NCBI GenBank assembly: GCA_944474755.1
Contig: OX104115.1
Location: forward strand, 70,594,993 to 70,658,992
Source: Limnoperna fortunei
Lineage: Eukaryota; Mollusca; Bivalvia; Mytilida; Modiolidae
Length of the DNA stretch: 64,000 bases
Reading direction: 5' to 3'
Below the pieces are notes generated by a model. The model saw only the letters and a list, made by a program, of their open reading frames with translations, was not told the origin of the DNA and searched no databases. The position numbers and the translations under genes are program-made. Below, in pieces: positions 51,601-60,274 of the stretch (the stretch's first letter is position 1; every line of letters begins with the position of its first letter).

Positions 51601-54600
51601 TGTATTGTTGTCCTATCTTTTGATAAGTATTATTGTGAGGTTGGTGAAAGCTTTTTCTCCTAAAGTTATATGAACTGTGAGTGCGATATGTTGGGGGCTT
51701 TCATCTGTGAGTTCCAAATGTTGGGTCCTTTCACTGGCACTCTGGTTTTTTCCCTTTAAAAACAAACTGGAAGCCATGTTATAGCTGAATTAATTGGTAA
51801 ACATGGTGTAAAACCTCTAACAAAAACTAACAACTAATCTATTTATATCTTTTCCCTATTAAGGCTGGTCATGACAATTGTGGAGGTATATCACTACTAA
51901 ACAGTTTACCTCTACTAATAACTCTGATCCGTAGTCAGTAAATGGCTTCTTTTCAAACTGTACATCTATTGTCTTATCACCATTGGTAAACTTTACATTC
52001 TTGACAGTTAGTGTCTCATGAATATCTAATCTAACTGTAAAATATACACATTATTATCTAATACTAGTAGATTGATATAAAAATCGATCAAAGACAGAAA
52101 TGGCAGTATTTCGTTAAAAATTAACTAAGTTGGTTAACAGGAAGTAGGTGAGCTACAGACCTGAAATCGAATCCCACATTATGGTAGGCCATGCTGATGC
52201 TGCATACCAAATTTCAAGAGAATTTGATTAGTAGTTGCTGAGAAAACAGTTACAAGAATTTTGTCCCCGCCCACCCGCAAGCTGCCCACCCAACATTCAC
52301 CATACTATAACCCTGATTTTCACTCTGTGAAATCCGGCCAAAATTAATGGGGTTTAATACCAAAGTGTAAGTTTACTATTTAGTGACTAGTAAACAATTA
52401 CAGTGGACTCCACTTAATTGCATACCTGTTTTGTTTTTGTTTAAATATTGTTTAACACCACTTTCAGCAATTTTCCAGCTATATCATGGCGTCCAGTTTT
52501 AATTGGGAGAGGAAGCCCGAGTACCCGGAGAAAACCCCCGACCTGCGGTGGGAAAACTGGCAATCCTTGTCAATAAAGATTGGTGTGGAGTACACCCTGC
52601 CTGCAGTGAGAATCAAACCCTCAATCTCACTGTTGACAGACCACGTGATCAATAGTAGACATACCTGTTTTGCACATTTCTCTTAATTGCATAAGACTTT
52701 AAAACACCAAACCATTTTCCTATACTCTACATGTTAAAAATTTCTGTTGATTGCATGAAAAATGTTTAGAAATTCAAACATTATAGGATTAAACACTGGG
52801 TTTTAGGAAATTATCAATGTGTAAACTCCGGCGACTCACTCACAAACTAAATGATGTCAAGTTTGTGAGGGAGTCGCCAGAGTTTACACATTGATAATTT
52901 CCTAAAACACAGTGTTTAAACCTTATAATTCTGTGAAATAACTGTTGCGATTTTTAAAACGGCAAAAACAGTTACAGAAACCCATCTAGACCTCAAAACG
53001 TACCTATGCCGGAAAGCGTAGTGATATGCAAAACATAGTACCAAAGGAATCGCGGTTCTGTAGAATACTGATAGTAAAAAACAAAATGAAACACTAAATT
53101 GTATTTATATTATATTTTATTTGAAATCTCAATCGATTTAATTAGAAATCATTGGGGCAGAGAAAACATTGTCCCCTCTCTATGACGATACGCTAGGAGG
53201 ACGCCATCTTGTTTATACATAGGATACTGAAAGTAGTCTGCTCAGAGGAAATATCGATATATAAATTATTTGAGAAGACGCCATTTAAGTGTTTTCATCC
53301 AATCAAAGCATTTAATATAAATAAATTACAGCATGAATAGAATTATTCCTGTTTATTGCATAAAATTATCCAGAAATGGACTTACTTACTACCTGTCAAA
53401 AACTAACATTTTCCTAACGAGGTAATACAGTGTCTTGCACTATAGAATTATCAAAGCATGTTTTGACAACCCTTTTGTTTATATTGTAATTGTTTTTACA
53501 GGAATTAAAGCATTAGAAAACAGTCTACTGAATTGTTTTATGAATAAACACAGCTTTTAAATGTAATAAGACAATTAAAGTGAAAACTATATTTTCTGTT
53601 AAAAAGTTGCATTTCTGTTAATTGCATATTCCTGTTAATTGAATATTTTTATCTGACAAATTGGTTATGCAATTAGGAGGAATCCACTGTATAATAATAA
53701 TACCCATTTTAAAACTATTATGTCAAATAGGAGGGAGAATGGACAAATATGTCAAGCATTTCACAATCAAAGGCATATGAACTCTACTGGTCACCATGAT
53801 ATTAAAGTAGATGCTCCCAGGAGCCTGAAATGGCTCACATGGAACACAAATGACTTAACTATATTTAATTCTTTGAAATTTACAGTTTTCAGTCTAGCTG
53901 TTACAGCTTTTAAGTAACTATATATTTCTTCAAAAAATTTGTACAATAACTACTATAATGTGCCATCAGACAAATTCTAAAAAATTTCAATGATTTGTAG
54001 GCCTTGTCTTTAAGGTTAATTTAATAATTTATAACAGTTTTACTCTACATGTTACAGATTTTAATTTACATGTATAACACAAAAACTGATTATTTTGTCC
54101 AAATTCGCAATTAAAGGGCAATAACGCCTATAAAGAGTCATCTACAATTTTGGACTAAGCAATGATTTGTAGGCCTTGCTTTGCTGATCATTTGTGCAAT
54201 TTACAGTTTCAATCTAGCTGTTATGGCATTTAAGTTACAGGGCAAAAAGTACAATTTTCACAAAAAATTGTTATTAAAGGACAATAATTCCTATAAGGAG
54301 TCATCATACAATTCAGACCAATAAAGTAAATTTTATTACTTGTATTGCTGATCATTTTTGCATTTTAAAAGTTTCACTCTAGCTGTTATAGGACAAAAAT
54401 CATAAAAAATTGCAAAAGTCTGAAATGGGTGGGTTACAAACCAAGTGCCTTAATAAATTATGAAAGGGATGGTTTACAATTTGTTGGAAGAAGGTTGAGT
54501 CTGTGTGAAAAAATGTAGGAGTTGATTACACAAAAAAGTGTACCATCTTCTGCAAATGTTCTAAAAATGATTAAGTTCCCAATTAGGAAAAAAATCCTGG

Positions 54601-55458
54601 AACACTTTCATAATACAAAATGTAGTAGCTGGACCGTGAAATTAAGGTCAAGATCAGGTGACACCTGCCAGACAGTCATGTATTCTTCAGAAGCAACCTG
54701 TATACCAAATATTGTCACCATATCATGCAAAGTTACAGAGGAACTGGCCTAATACAAAAACTTTAACGTAGCCGATGGACCGTGAAATTGAGGTCAAGGT
54801 CAGGTGACACCTACCAGACAGTCAAGTACTATTCATCAGCAACCTATATACCAAATATTGTCATCCTACCATGCATGGTTACAGAGGAACTGCCTTAATA
54901 CAAAAACTTTATCGTGGTCGCTGGACCATAAAATTGTGGTCAAGGTCAGGTGACACCTACCAGACAGTCATGTACTATTCATCAGCAACCTATACCAAAT
55001 ATTGTCATCCTACCATGCATAGTTACAGAGACACTGCCTTAGTCGATGGACCGTGACATTGAGGTCAAGGCCAGATGACAGGTGACAGACTGGCAAGTAC
55101 TCATCATAAGTTACCATTGGACCAAATTTGATGGACCTAGGTCTTAGGCTTACAAAGATATGAAGCAAGATGCCTAAATATTTACGACGCAGCGGTCTGA
55201 TTCGCATACATATGTCTCGCCTCCAGAGAATATTGACTTCAATTATGGTAAATATCACATGTCTTATGGGGTCGATGAGTTGAGTTTTTACTTGCCTAAA
55301 TCGGTACTCTGCTTGCAAACGAAGTCGACTTTTACTACACCATTGATTTCTTTCCTTTCAAAGTTAACATCAAGATCCAGATGATAGTGGCTTACTGTGA
55401 CTTCTTTATAGTTAGAAACTGACGCAACATCGTTTGCGGAGTCTGAGAAGAGCTTCAT
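29417..55458 (-). CDS. RNPEP: Aminopeptidase B (M1 family), 14 exon positions
   Basis: Aminopeptidase B removes N-terminal Arg and Lys from peptides and is a zinc M1 exopeptidase, secreted or in the secretory path in mammals. The exons below join in consistent phases into 623 residues (human protein about 650). Motifs: GGMEN at 277-281, zinc ligands H304, H308 and E327 in HEISH-X18-[15 protein letters not shown] after the helix, D385 and Y388, and catalytic Y393 in ETPYEKG. The C-terminal [11 protein letters not shown]...VRNYV favours aminopeptidase B over its close relative leukotriene A4 hydrolase. The start ATG at 55458 has an in-frame TAA 15 bases upstream. Exon 4 exists in two alternative copies. 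I see no signal peptide. Introns are loaded with transposons but every exon is intact. Confidence 0.95.
29670..29960 (-). repeat. Interspersed repeat, hairpin-ended family C
   Basis: It holds 'gagctaatgctcactagtga' at one end and a TACCCC...GGGGTA inverted pair at the other, with 'caccatatggtactataggat' and a run of GGAC units between. The same blocks recur at 30165-30400 and 48005-48360. No protein is encoded. Orientation is arbitrary. Confidence 0.8.
30165..30400 (-). repeat. Family C repeat, second copy
   Basis: Shares 'tgctcactagtgataccc', 'caccatatggtactaaagga', 'cttctgcatcctattgttgc' and the GGAC run with the copy at 29670. Confidence 0.8.
30998..31260 (-). repeat. SINE-like repeat, family B (5'-truncated)
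   Basis: In reverse orientation it begins with the ATCA tail, then the 3' module and the 'catactttttccagtggc'-like region. The 5' half is missing. It lies in the last intron of RNPEP. Confidence 0.8.
31521..31605 (-). CDS. RNPEP: RNPEP exon 13 (residues 547-574)
   Basis: Acceptor tttttcag, donor CAAG|GTAAAT, phase 0 to 1. It encodes [17 protein letters not shown]. Confidence 0.93.
31856..32114 (-). repeat. tRNA-derived SINE, family A, complete with TSD
   Basis: Reverse copy from tail to tRNA head (…ggccccc). A perfect 15-bp target-site duplication tgtattattactagt flanks it at 31841-31855 and 32115-32129. It lies in RNPEP intron 12. Confidence 0.95.
32130..32981. other. RNPEP intron 12 remainder
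   Basis: No further exon or recognised repeat. Overlapping short frames here have no family features. Confidence 0.5.
32982..33125 (-). CDS. RNPEP: RNPEP exon 12 (residues 499-546)
   Basis: Acceptor ttttag, donor GAG|GTAAGA, phase 0 to 0. It encodes [19 protein letters not shown] and ends in HNSE. Confidence 0.94.
33126..34975. other. RNPEP intron 11
   Basis: Mostly AT-rich with no exon. A decayed family A SINE piece (minus orientation, 'ctatccagtttttactgaga') lies at about 34840-34915. Confidence 0.5.
34976..35111 (-). CDS. RNPEP: RNPEP exon 11 (residues 454-498)
   Basis: Acceptor tgtacag, donor GGA|GTAAGT, phase 2 to 0. It encodes [19 protein letters not shown], typical of aminopeptidase B. 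Confidence 0.95.
35662..35738 (-). CDS. RNPEP: RNPEP exon 10 (residues 428-452)
   Basis: Acceptor ttttcag, donor AAG|GTACAA, phase 0 to 2. It encodes [18 protein letters not shown] of the C-terminal helical domain. Confidence 0.93.
36649..36797. mobile_element. Foldback/MITE-like inverted repeat
   Basis: Arms of about 35 bp, 'attaaacactgttttaaatg' and its complement at 36778-36797, enclose a spacer with a further weaker inverted pairing. It lies in RNPEP intron 9. No TSD was assigned. Confidence 0.7.
36828..37178 (-). repeat. SINE-like repeat, family B, with TSD
   Basis: Reverse copy beginning with the ATCA tail and the 3' module (catccagcaagcgatatttc). A near-perfect duplication tataacaca(a/g)aa flanks it at about 36815 and 37179. 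Confidence 0.85.
37280..39859 (-). mobile_element. Tigger/pogo-type DNA transposon, complete ends
   Basis: Terminal inverted repeats read CAGTTGAACCTCG on the left and CAGTCGAACCTCG on the right, each flanked by TA (37278-37279 and 39860-39861), the target duplication of the Tc1/mariner superfamily. Subterminal sequences repeat the 'TTCGAGTTA' kind of motif many times. The element is 2,580 bp and lies in RNPEP intron 9, with its transposase on the same strand as RNPEP. Confidence 0.93.
37825..39259 (-). pseudogene. Tigger/CENP-B-like transposase, disrupted
   Basis: The intact 231-residue N-terminal part has a psq-type helix-turn-helix ([19 protein letters not shown] ... [13 protein letters not shown]), a CENP-B/Tc5-type DNA-binding domain ([15 protein letters not shown] ... 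[12 protein letters not shown]) and the first catalytic Asp in [12 protein letters not shown]. The frame then breaks at 38564. Beyond it, in other frames, VIVDNCPAH (38468-38494, second catalytic Asp) and [16 protein letters not shown] follow, then an acidic C-terminal stretch (37900-38200). At least two shifts and stops make it inactive. Confidence 0.92.
39945..40140 (+). repeat. SINE family A, very degenerate
   Basis: Faint matches to 'cagtctgtcaacactggtaa', 'aatgatagccag' and 'agctaaaagtgatatgaaac' in the SINE order. Confidence 0.5.
40176..40355 (-). CDS. RNPEP: RNPEP exon 9 (residues 368-427)
   Basis: Acceptor ttacttag, donor AAG|GTGAAC, phase 0 to 0. It carries [15 protein letters not shown] with Asp385, Tyr388 and catalytic Tyr393. 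Confidence 0.96.
40644..40763 (-). CDS. RNPEP: RNPEP exon 8 (residues 328-367)
   Basis: Acceptor ttttttag, donor GAG|GTAATC, phase 0 to 0. It encodes [10 protein letters not shown] and [17 protein letters not shown]. Confidence 0.95.
41855..41917 (-). CDS. RNPEP: RNPEP exon 7 (residues 307-327)
   Basis: 63 bp, acceptor ttgacag, donor GAG|GTTTGT. It encodes [14 protein letters not shown] to WLNE, supplying His308 and the third zinc ligand Glu327. Too short to be noticed as a long open frame. Confidence 0.97.
42462..42674 (-). CDS. RNPEP: RNPEP exon 6 (residues 236-306)
   Basis: Acceptor cttgcag, donor ATT|GTGAGT, phase 0 to 0. It carries [19 protein letters not shown] and ends in the middle of the zinc motif after HEI. 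Confidence 0.97.
43958..44161 (-). CDS. RNPEP: RNPEP exon 5 (residues 168-235)
   Basis: Acceptor gttccag, donor TTG|GTAAGA, phase 0 to 0. It encodes [25 protein letters not shown] and the [12 protein letters not shown] block. Confidence 0.95.
44990..45440 (+). repeat. Element with 146-bp tandem core (copy 1)
   Basis: About three units of 144-146 bp, marked by 'gaggtcaaggtcaggtgaca', 'cagacagtcatgtactattc' and 'aacctatataccaaatatt'. It ends in a non-repeated tail 'gagcttacaaagatataaag' shared with the copy at 54600. It lies in the intron between RNPEP exons 4b and 5. Confidence 0.88.
45535..45604. repeat. (TA)n microsatellite
   Basis: A run of TA about 70 bp long, directly after the tail of the 146-bp-core element. 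Open frames of alternating Tyr and Ile in it are artefacts. Confidence 0.97.
45668..46330 (-). repeat. Family B SINE with an internal minisatellite
   Basis: The reverse copy starts with the ATCA tail and 'cagcgagcag'. From about 45690 to 46010 a unit of about 41-47 bp ('agcaagcagtattaaagctt' plus 'tactcagactaagaacaagct') repeats about eight times; this unit corresponds to one stretch of the ordinary SINE 3' region. The SINE body continues afterwards. Confidence 0.85.
46659..46768 (-). CDS. RNPEP: RNPEP exon 4b, alternative (canonical QGQ version)
   Basis: 110 bp, acceptor attacag, donor AAG|GTTAGT, phase 1 to 0. It encodes [20 protein letters not shown], which keeps the family's Q-G-Q-A loop. 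The second Gln aligns with Gln136 of leukotriene A4 hydrolase and with the acidic amine-anchoring residue of E. coli PepN; this is recalled family knowledge. A LINE fragment lies about 20 bp upstream of its acceptor. Confidence 0.92.
46789..47150 (+). pseudogene. LINE reverse transcriptase fragment (RTE-like)
   Basis: The open part encodes [20 protein letters not shown] with the FADD catalytic core, and later frames give [12 protein letters not shown] and a TVIS-like segment with stops. This is the usual palm-to-thumb region of a non-LTR element. It lies about 20 bp upstream of the exon 4b acceptor of RNPEP, antisense to that gene. Confidence 0.82.
47310..47533 (-). repeat. tRNA-derived SINE, family A
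   Basis: Reverse copy from 'ttgaatattgtttaatgcca' to the head 'ggccaccgaggcccc', with a deletion around box B. It lies between exons 4a and 4b. Confidence 0.88.
48005..48362 (-). repeat. Family C repeat, third copy (with internal partial duplication)
   Basis: Contains 'gagctaatgctcactagta', 'caccatatggtactataggat' and the GGAC run twice, so it is about one and a half units long. Confidence 0.78.
48562..48671 (-). CDS. RNPEP: RNPEP exon 4a, alternative (PSF version)
   Basis: 110 bp, acceptor ttcag, donor AAG|GTCAGT, phase 1 to 0. It encodes 36 residues including [20 protein letters not shown]. It has 26 of 36 residues identical to exon 4b, and both lack stops and have good splice sites. The substrate-anchoring QGQ of the family is replaced by PSF. 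Same length and phases as 4b imply mutually exclusive use; inclusion of both would shift the frame. Confidence 0.85.
49078..50161 (+). pseudogene. 5'-truncated LINE reverse transcriptase
   Basis: [20 protein letters not shown] begins the recognisable part, then a frame break near 49210, then a 180-residue frame with [46 protein letters not shown] and [10 protein letters not shown] stop after [11 protein letters not shown] is followed by RRSARYV and a 105-residue frame (49844-50161) with the C-terminal [10 protein letters not shown] and TVDSFREQL. It is a Jockey/CR1-like non-LTR element, in RNPEP intron 3, antisense to the gene. Confidence 0.93.
50375..50600. repeat. Interspersed repeat family D, copy 1
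   Basis: 'atcgatcaaagacagaaatg', 'gacctgaaatcgaatc' and 'gctgatactgcataccaaat' recur at 52080-52330. It encodes nothing. Confidence 0.75.
50685..50856 (-). repeat. tRNA-derived SINE, family A (internally deleted)
   Basis: Reverse copy from 'tttgaatggtgcttaacgcc' to 'aggcccc', missing the middle. Imperfect duplications of 'ctgaata(t/c)tga' lie on both sides. Confidence 0.8.
51410..51512 (-). CDS. RNPEP: RNPEP exon 3 (residues 97-130)
   Basis: Acceptor tttttcag, donor GCTG|GTAAGA, phase 0 to 1. It contains [19 protein letters not shown], matching the GVxWLxPEQTAG block before the substrate loop. Confidence 0.95.
51910..52034 (-). CDS. RNPEP: RNPEP exon 2 (residues 56-96)
   Basis: Acceptor ttttacag, donor GAG|GTAAAC, phase 1 to 0. 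It encodes part of the N-terminal beta domain ([23 protein letters not shown]). Confidence 0.9.
52080..52335. repeat. Interspersed repeat family D, copy 2
   Basis: Matches the copy at 50375 through the 'caaatttcaagagaatttga' and 'ccaacattcaccatactata' blocks. Confidence 0.75.
52434..52659 (-). repeat. SINE family A inserted in the pogo-like element, with TSD
   Basis: A perfect 13-bp duplication catacctgttttg at 52421-52433 and 52660-52672 brackets a reverse SINE copy whose tRNA head is missing (5' truncation). It therefore postdates the pogo-like element. Confidence 0.95.
52779..52930. mobile_element. Foldback element, arms about 65 bp
   Basis: An arm containing 'ggaaattatcaatgtgtaaa' and 'ctccggcgactc' recurs inverted after a centre of about 10 bp ('atgatgtcaa'). 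The transcript could form a long hairpin. Confidence 0.85.
53813..54420 (+). repeat. Helitron-like repeat related to 23782 (partial)
   Basis: The start 'gctcccaggagcctg' plus GGCTCAC matches the 5' head of the element at 23782. Internal units share 'aaagggcaataacgcctata' and 'gctgatcatttttgcatttt'. No matching 3' end is seen, so it may be truncated. Confidence 0.65.
54590..55200 (+). repeat. Element with 146-bp tandem core (copy 2)
   Basis: Three units at a period of exactly 146 bp (markers at 54646, 54792, 54938) and a shorter fourth (55062). The tail 'cttacaaagatatgaagcaa' matches the copy at 44990. It lies in RNPEP intron 1, ending about 100 bp from exon 1. Confidence 0.9.
55296..55458 (-). 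CDS. RNPEP: RNPEP exon 1 (residues 1-54)
   Basis: It starts at ATG and contains NDVASVSNY, a conserved N-terminal block of aminopeptidase B. To reach exon 2 in frame it must end in phase 1 after GATTTAG, giving a GC donor, AG|GCAAGT. The GT two bases further on would give phase 2 and an immediate stop. Confidence 0.88.
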
Positions 55459-56040
55459 TGTATAAAATTGTTATACACAATCTTACTTTCGTTTTCTAGT
55501 TCGATCATGTGTTGTCACGTGTGCACAAAGCAGTCAGTGCGATAAAGGTCAAAGTATCCGTCTACCCACTAGTTTGGAAAAATGTATGAAGATCGATTGG
55601 AAAATGTAATAATTGCATTAATACGTTGGTGAATAAAAGTCTACAACATTTATAAATCTATTTTCCAATCAAGCAAACAGAAAGCGGAAGCGCTTACTAC
55701 ATTCTACTTAAAAATTGTTAACACAAATTCGGAAAATATTTCCGGAAACCGAGTGCTACATAACTAAGAAATTCTGTCTGTTCTAGAATTGTTCATGGAC
55801 ATCAACCATCATGATCTTAATCAGTTAACCTACAGATATGACTGAACATTCGGGTTATATTTAAGTCCAAGTATTTTTCTGAGTTTTTGTATTTGGCTGA
55901 GATTTTTTACAATTGTTTTCAAGCTAACTACAAATGGAAATATAGAGCATTGAATGGGACATTAAATGATATCCCGCCACGTTGCATTTTTTTAATATTC
56001 ATGAACACATTTTACTGAATTATATATTTGACCCTGAACC
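55459..56040. other. 5' flank of RNPEP
   Basis: An in-frame stop lies 15 bases upstream of the ATG. A CACGTG E-box-like site is at about 55517. No TATA box is evident on the minus strand and no divergent gene is seen. Confidence 0.4.
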
Positions 56041-56059
56041 TATGATGACAAATTATTTC

Positions 56060-56545
56060 CAATTAGCACTACTCAAAAACTACGAATAGGATTGTGCTGA
56101 ATATTAAATCTGATCTTCATTTCATAGTACTTAACAGCTGCGCAAAGTTTTTTTTTTAATCTGTTGACGCGTTCTCATCTGGAAACCGCCAATTGTTGAC
56201 AAAAAACCTTGAATTGGCCTCAGTCAAAAACTACAAATTGGATTGTGCTGAAAATTAAACTTGATCTTCATTTTATACTATTTAATAGCTGTGCAAAATT
56301 TAAATGAAATCTGTTGACGCGTTTTCAAGTTATCATCTGGAAACCACCAACAGTTGACCAAAAAAATTTGAATTGGCCTAAGTCGATAATTACACAAATT
56401 GGATTGTGCTGTAAATCGAACTTGATCTTCATTTTATGTTATTTAATAGCTGTGCGAAGTTTGAATAAAATCTGTTGACGCGTTTTCAAGTTATCATCTG
56501 GAAACCACCGAGGCACGGACAGACGGACGGACACTCGTATCAATG
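56060..56545 (+). repeat. Three-unit tandem repeat, about 150-160 bp
   Basis: 'ggattgtgctg' recurs at 56089, 56240 and 56401 with parallel flanks ('tctgttgacgcgtttt', 'tcatctggaaaccacc'). It ends in a GGAC run like families C and the Helitron-like element. Confidence 0.88.
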
Positions 56546-59500
56546 CAAAGGGTATCACATAAATAAGCTATTTTAATTTTTTTTCAAACATTTTATTAAA
56601 TATAACAGATACAAATAAAATGTTCAAAGTTGAGCCTCAGAATGGCGAAATTCTTTCAGTGCATAAATTTGTCGTAAATGCACTTAAGAATTTTATCCTT
56701 AAACGACTTTTTTGGGAGGATAAACGACCCCAAGTCTCAACATGACTCTTGTACCGACAGAACTGAAGTATAATATAACATTTTAATTTGTTTATTATTA
56801 CCATTGAATGCGTAACACGAGAAATGTTCTCTGTTTATTTTCTCTCATGTTTTACAGTAAGTTATTTGTAGATGTGACCTTTAATTCGCATCATTTGCAT
56901 AATATGAATTCCACCAACATCTAATGTATTTCCAATGGTTAAAACATAAAAGTCAGATTGCAACTACACGCAAGTATTTATCCATTCTCTCTTCATCTCT
57001 TCACTGGGCATATTAAGTATTTGTGTTTGACATCTATGGAAAACAGGTGCAACCGTGAAGTGACATTTCTGGAATGCTGATGATGAACAGAAATAATAGG
57101 TTCAAGTGAGGTCGCACTTAATTTGAGTGACTAAATATTAAAATTAAAAAAAAGACTGAGTTATTATAACCATTGTTAGTAGTACAATTTTCATTTTCAA
57201 GCCCATTTTATTAAAACAAATGAAGGCACTATTTTATTGCTACATGTATTCATACAATAGATCCGTTCATCGGAAAATGAACGATAATGATCGACCCATC
57301 AAAAATGACGTAACGAAAAAAGCTGAGATATTACCAATATCATTTCATTGTAGTGGTAGTAGTGGTATTCGCAATAATCAGTGAAAGTTTCCTTTAATTT
57401 GAAGATGGGATGATCTTGGCTGCGTTTTACTTTATAGCTCTCCGAAGATAAGACTCGCATTAATACTATTTAATTTCTATTAATTTGTCGTTTTATTCAG
57501 AAAGTGGCAAAAATAAAAATAGCCACTTGTTAAATTGATTAATCTGCAATGCGTTAGATGATTTCCCTGTTTGTCAGTTAAGTTTCAATTAACGGCACTC
57601 GACTTCTTTTCGGAAGAACAATACAAATGTCAGTTCGTCACATATTTATGTCCTAGCACAGTGGGAGATAAAAATCGCCAGGGAATACCATGAATTCTAA
57701 AAATGTTAAGCAATTTTCTTCATCAATTCCTCTTGAAATTAGAAATGGCAGGTCAATTTTCTCCGGACAGTCGTCAGTCTTTATTATCTATGTGTTCTTA
57801 AAATTAATGGATTTGTAGAAAGTGGTGAATCATTGCATGTTATTCAGACGTCGGCTGAAATTGCTGCTTATGAATTTATAATTCGACGTATTAATTATCC
57901 AAATGCTGACACGTGCTATAATTATATGATACGGCTTAATCCCTTACATATCAATGAAAAGCCATTAATTTCATACCGTTATTGTCAATTTTAAAACTAA
58001 TACACAATAATATTCTTAGAAATTGGCTTATTGTCCGATAATGATTGCACAATTCTGTTTGTTTCCTGAAATTTATCTTAAAATTCTCATTTTTATTGGC
58101 ACGTGATAGTTCGCACTGCTCAACCATAGACCAACTTGTCTATAAGCAAAAACAACCCAACATGTTGAAATAAGACGCTATATTATCACGATAATCTTCA
58201 AAGGAAAAAAAAATGGTTTAACTTAACAAATTGTTATGGATTCTCCTACAAGTTATACGTCACAATTTACAATATAGACGTTTTACACGCGACGTTTTAC
58301 TTGGGCAATTCATTGCCATAACGTGTGGTAACTATATATTACTACGCTTATTGGTCCAAATTTTAAATAAACTACAGTTTATCAGACAGTCAAGAGTCAA
58401 GAAATATTTTGATACACAAATCACTGTGTCTATACAACCACCATTTCCCGTATTCTTCAATTTTGTTTACAAACTGGAGAATTTTCATGATTATTTTTAG
58501 CAGTCTATATGGATTACTGCTTAACCAATTTGCTTAACGTAATATATCATAATAAAATTTTAAAAGTGATAAAGTTAAATGCTTATTATAAAAAGTTTCT
58601 TAAATATTAATAGTAAGGGCTGCGGTAGTAATTAACCCATGTTTAAACCCAATGGTTTCGCCTGAACGTTCTTTTAGATAGAACTAGATCTCGCAATACA
58701 ACCGTATAAATATACTTATTATTATTTAGACTGTTTTTATGTTTGAATGGGGGTTTACGACACTTCAACGACACTTTTAACGAGTTGTTCAGTTATGTGT
58801 TTATTTGGAGATGAAGTCGGAGTATCCGGTGTTGGAATTATAGTTGGTCGGGATTACATTACCGCTTTTATTCATCATACAAAAATCCGATTTGTCGTTG
58901 TATTATTGAACTCTAAATCTGTTTTTGTCATTGTATTATGAAAGCTTAAAATTGTTGTAAAATTATTAATTCGTATCCACCGAAACAGTTTAATGATTCT
59001 GAAATATGCAGGTAAGAGCCATCAATTATCTTTTGGTTAAAGAGAATAAGAAGACTTAATATTTCTCATCCTCTTACGGAGGCTTCGTGTGGTCCGAATT
59101 TTTTTGCTCATCTTTTATAATCTTTTTAAATACTAGCATTAAATTATAATGATGATTATTCATACTTTTGATCAAATATTTGCGTTAATTCAAAAACTTC
59201 AAACGAATAACTGTCAAAAATGAGTTTAATATTGATGGTATCTGTCCGTTGATAATAAGGTTTTGTCAACCATACATAAGCCTTATGATCATGAACTATA
59301 AAATATGACATATTTATGATAAAGCATATGGTTTTTATACGAAAATATTTATAAAGCATACATATAAGATGCTTATATAAATGTAACTAAGGATATATTT
59401 ACAGATGATATTATAACAAAGGGTTTGTATGCAAATCATATTTGTTTATCTGATGGGCTTGTTCACAATATACCCTGTGGCTACATCAGCTTAACGAATT

Positions 59501-60230
59501 TTTTCTCAGTCTTAAAAAATTCTAAACTCGGATTGAATGAATTTTAATGCCACTTTTTATAAGAATTTTTTATTTGTATGGGCCATGTTTTATTGATGAA
59601 TCTTGATTACCACGAAGAACTGTCGACCCTGCTCAACTATTCACTAAATCGAGACAAAAATGTCAGAAAGAAGAATTGTACATAGCAAACTTTGAAGAAT
59701 AATACTGTGTTCTTTATCGTGATATTCTCTCTTAGCACCAATCAACACTATATAGAAATGTCACTTATGTTGCCCTAATCCAACCCCCCCCCCCCCACCC
59801 GAAAAAATGTTAATGGGAAAAGGGCTTACCTGAATGTCCTTATGATATACACATATGAATTTATGATACAACCAAACAATGTACAGTTTTATAAACATGT
59901 AGCGGTTGCATCAACAAAGTGTATGATGAATCTCAGCAAATTATCCAAGTTAATATTCCATAATTTCCAGAAAAATTCAGAAAGAGAGACAGTCCGTTAA
60001 ACACTTTGAAATTTTGAGATGCACATTGATTGACGAATGGATGGACACACAGGCTAAATTCTATATATTCTCCTACTGCATCCCTGTTGTTTTGGGGCTT
60101 TATTAAGGTTTAATATATACGTGTATTTAATTTGTGCAATGATAGAATATGCAATAAAGGAAAAGTTGTGTAAGTAGAAATTTGTTGGATTCCGAGTTCA
60201 CATTTCTTATATTGCGAATCATTAGACCTG
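56546..60230. other. Long stretch with no recognised gene
   Basis: A short piece at 58740-58830 faintly resembles a SINE 3' end. A poly-C run lies at 59786-59800. A decayed family C-like piece with 'gacgaatggatggacac' lies near 60035. Short open frames at 58231 and 58747 have no features. Confidence 0.45.
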
Positions 60231-60274
60231 CCAACGAGAGGTCGAATATCGTCTGCTATTAAACAGAGCCTCAC

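Larger units (their letters stand above)
52401..53689. mobile_element. pogo/Tigger-like non-autonomous element
   Basis: Ends CAGTGGACTCCACTTAATTG and, on the other strand, CAGTGGATTCCTCCTAATTG, each flanked by TA. The 24-bp terminal repeat differs at a few sites. It contains a later SINE insertion (52434-52659) and a foldback (52779-52930). No transposase is seen. It lies in RNPEP intron 1. Confidence 0.85.

Noticed and set aside
52486..52686. Conserved 66-codon protein seen at several places
   Set aside because: The same peptide recurs at 31906 and elsewhere because it is translated from SINE family A copies.
58231..58500. An 89-codon open frame
   Set aside because: No start context, homology or conserved features seen; likely chance in AT-rich DNA.
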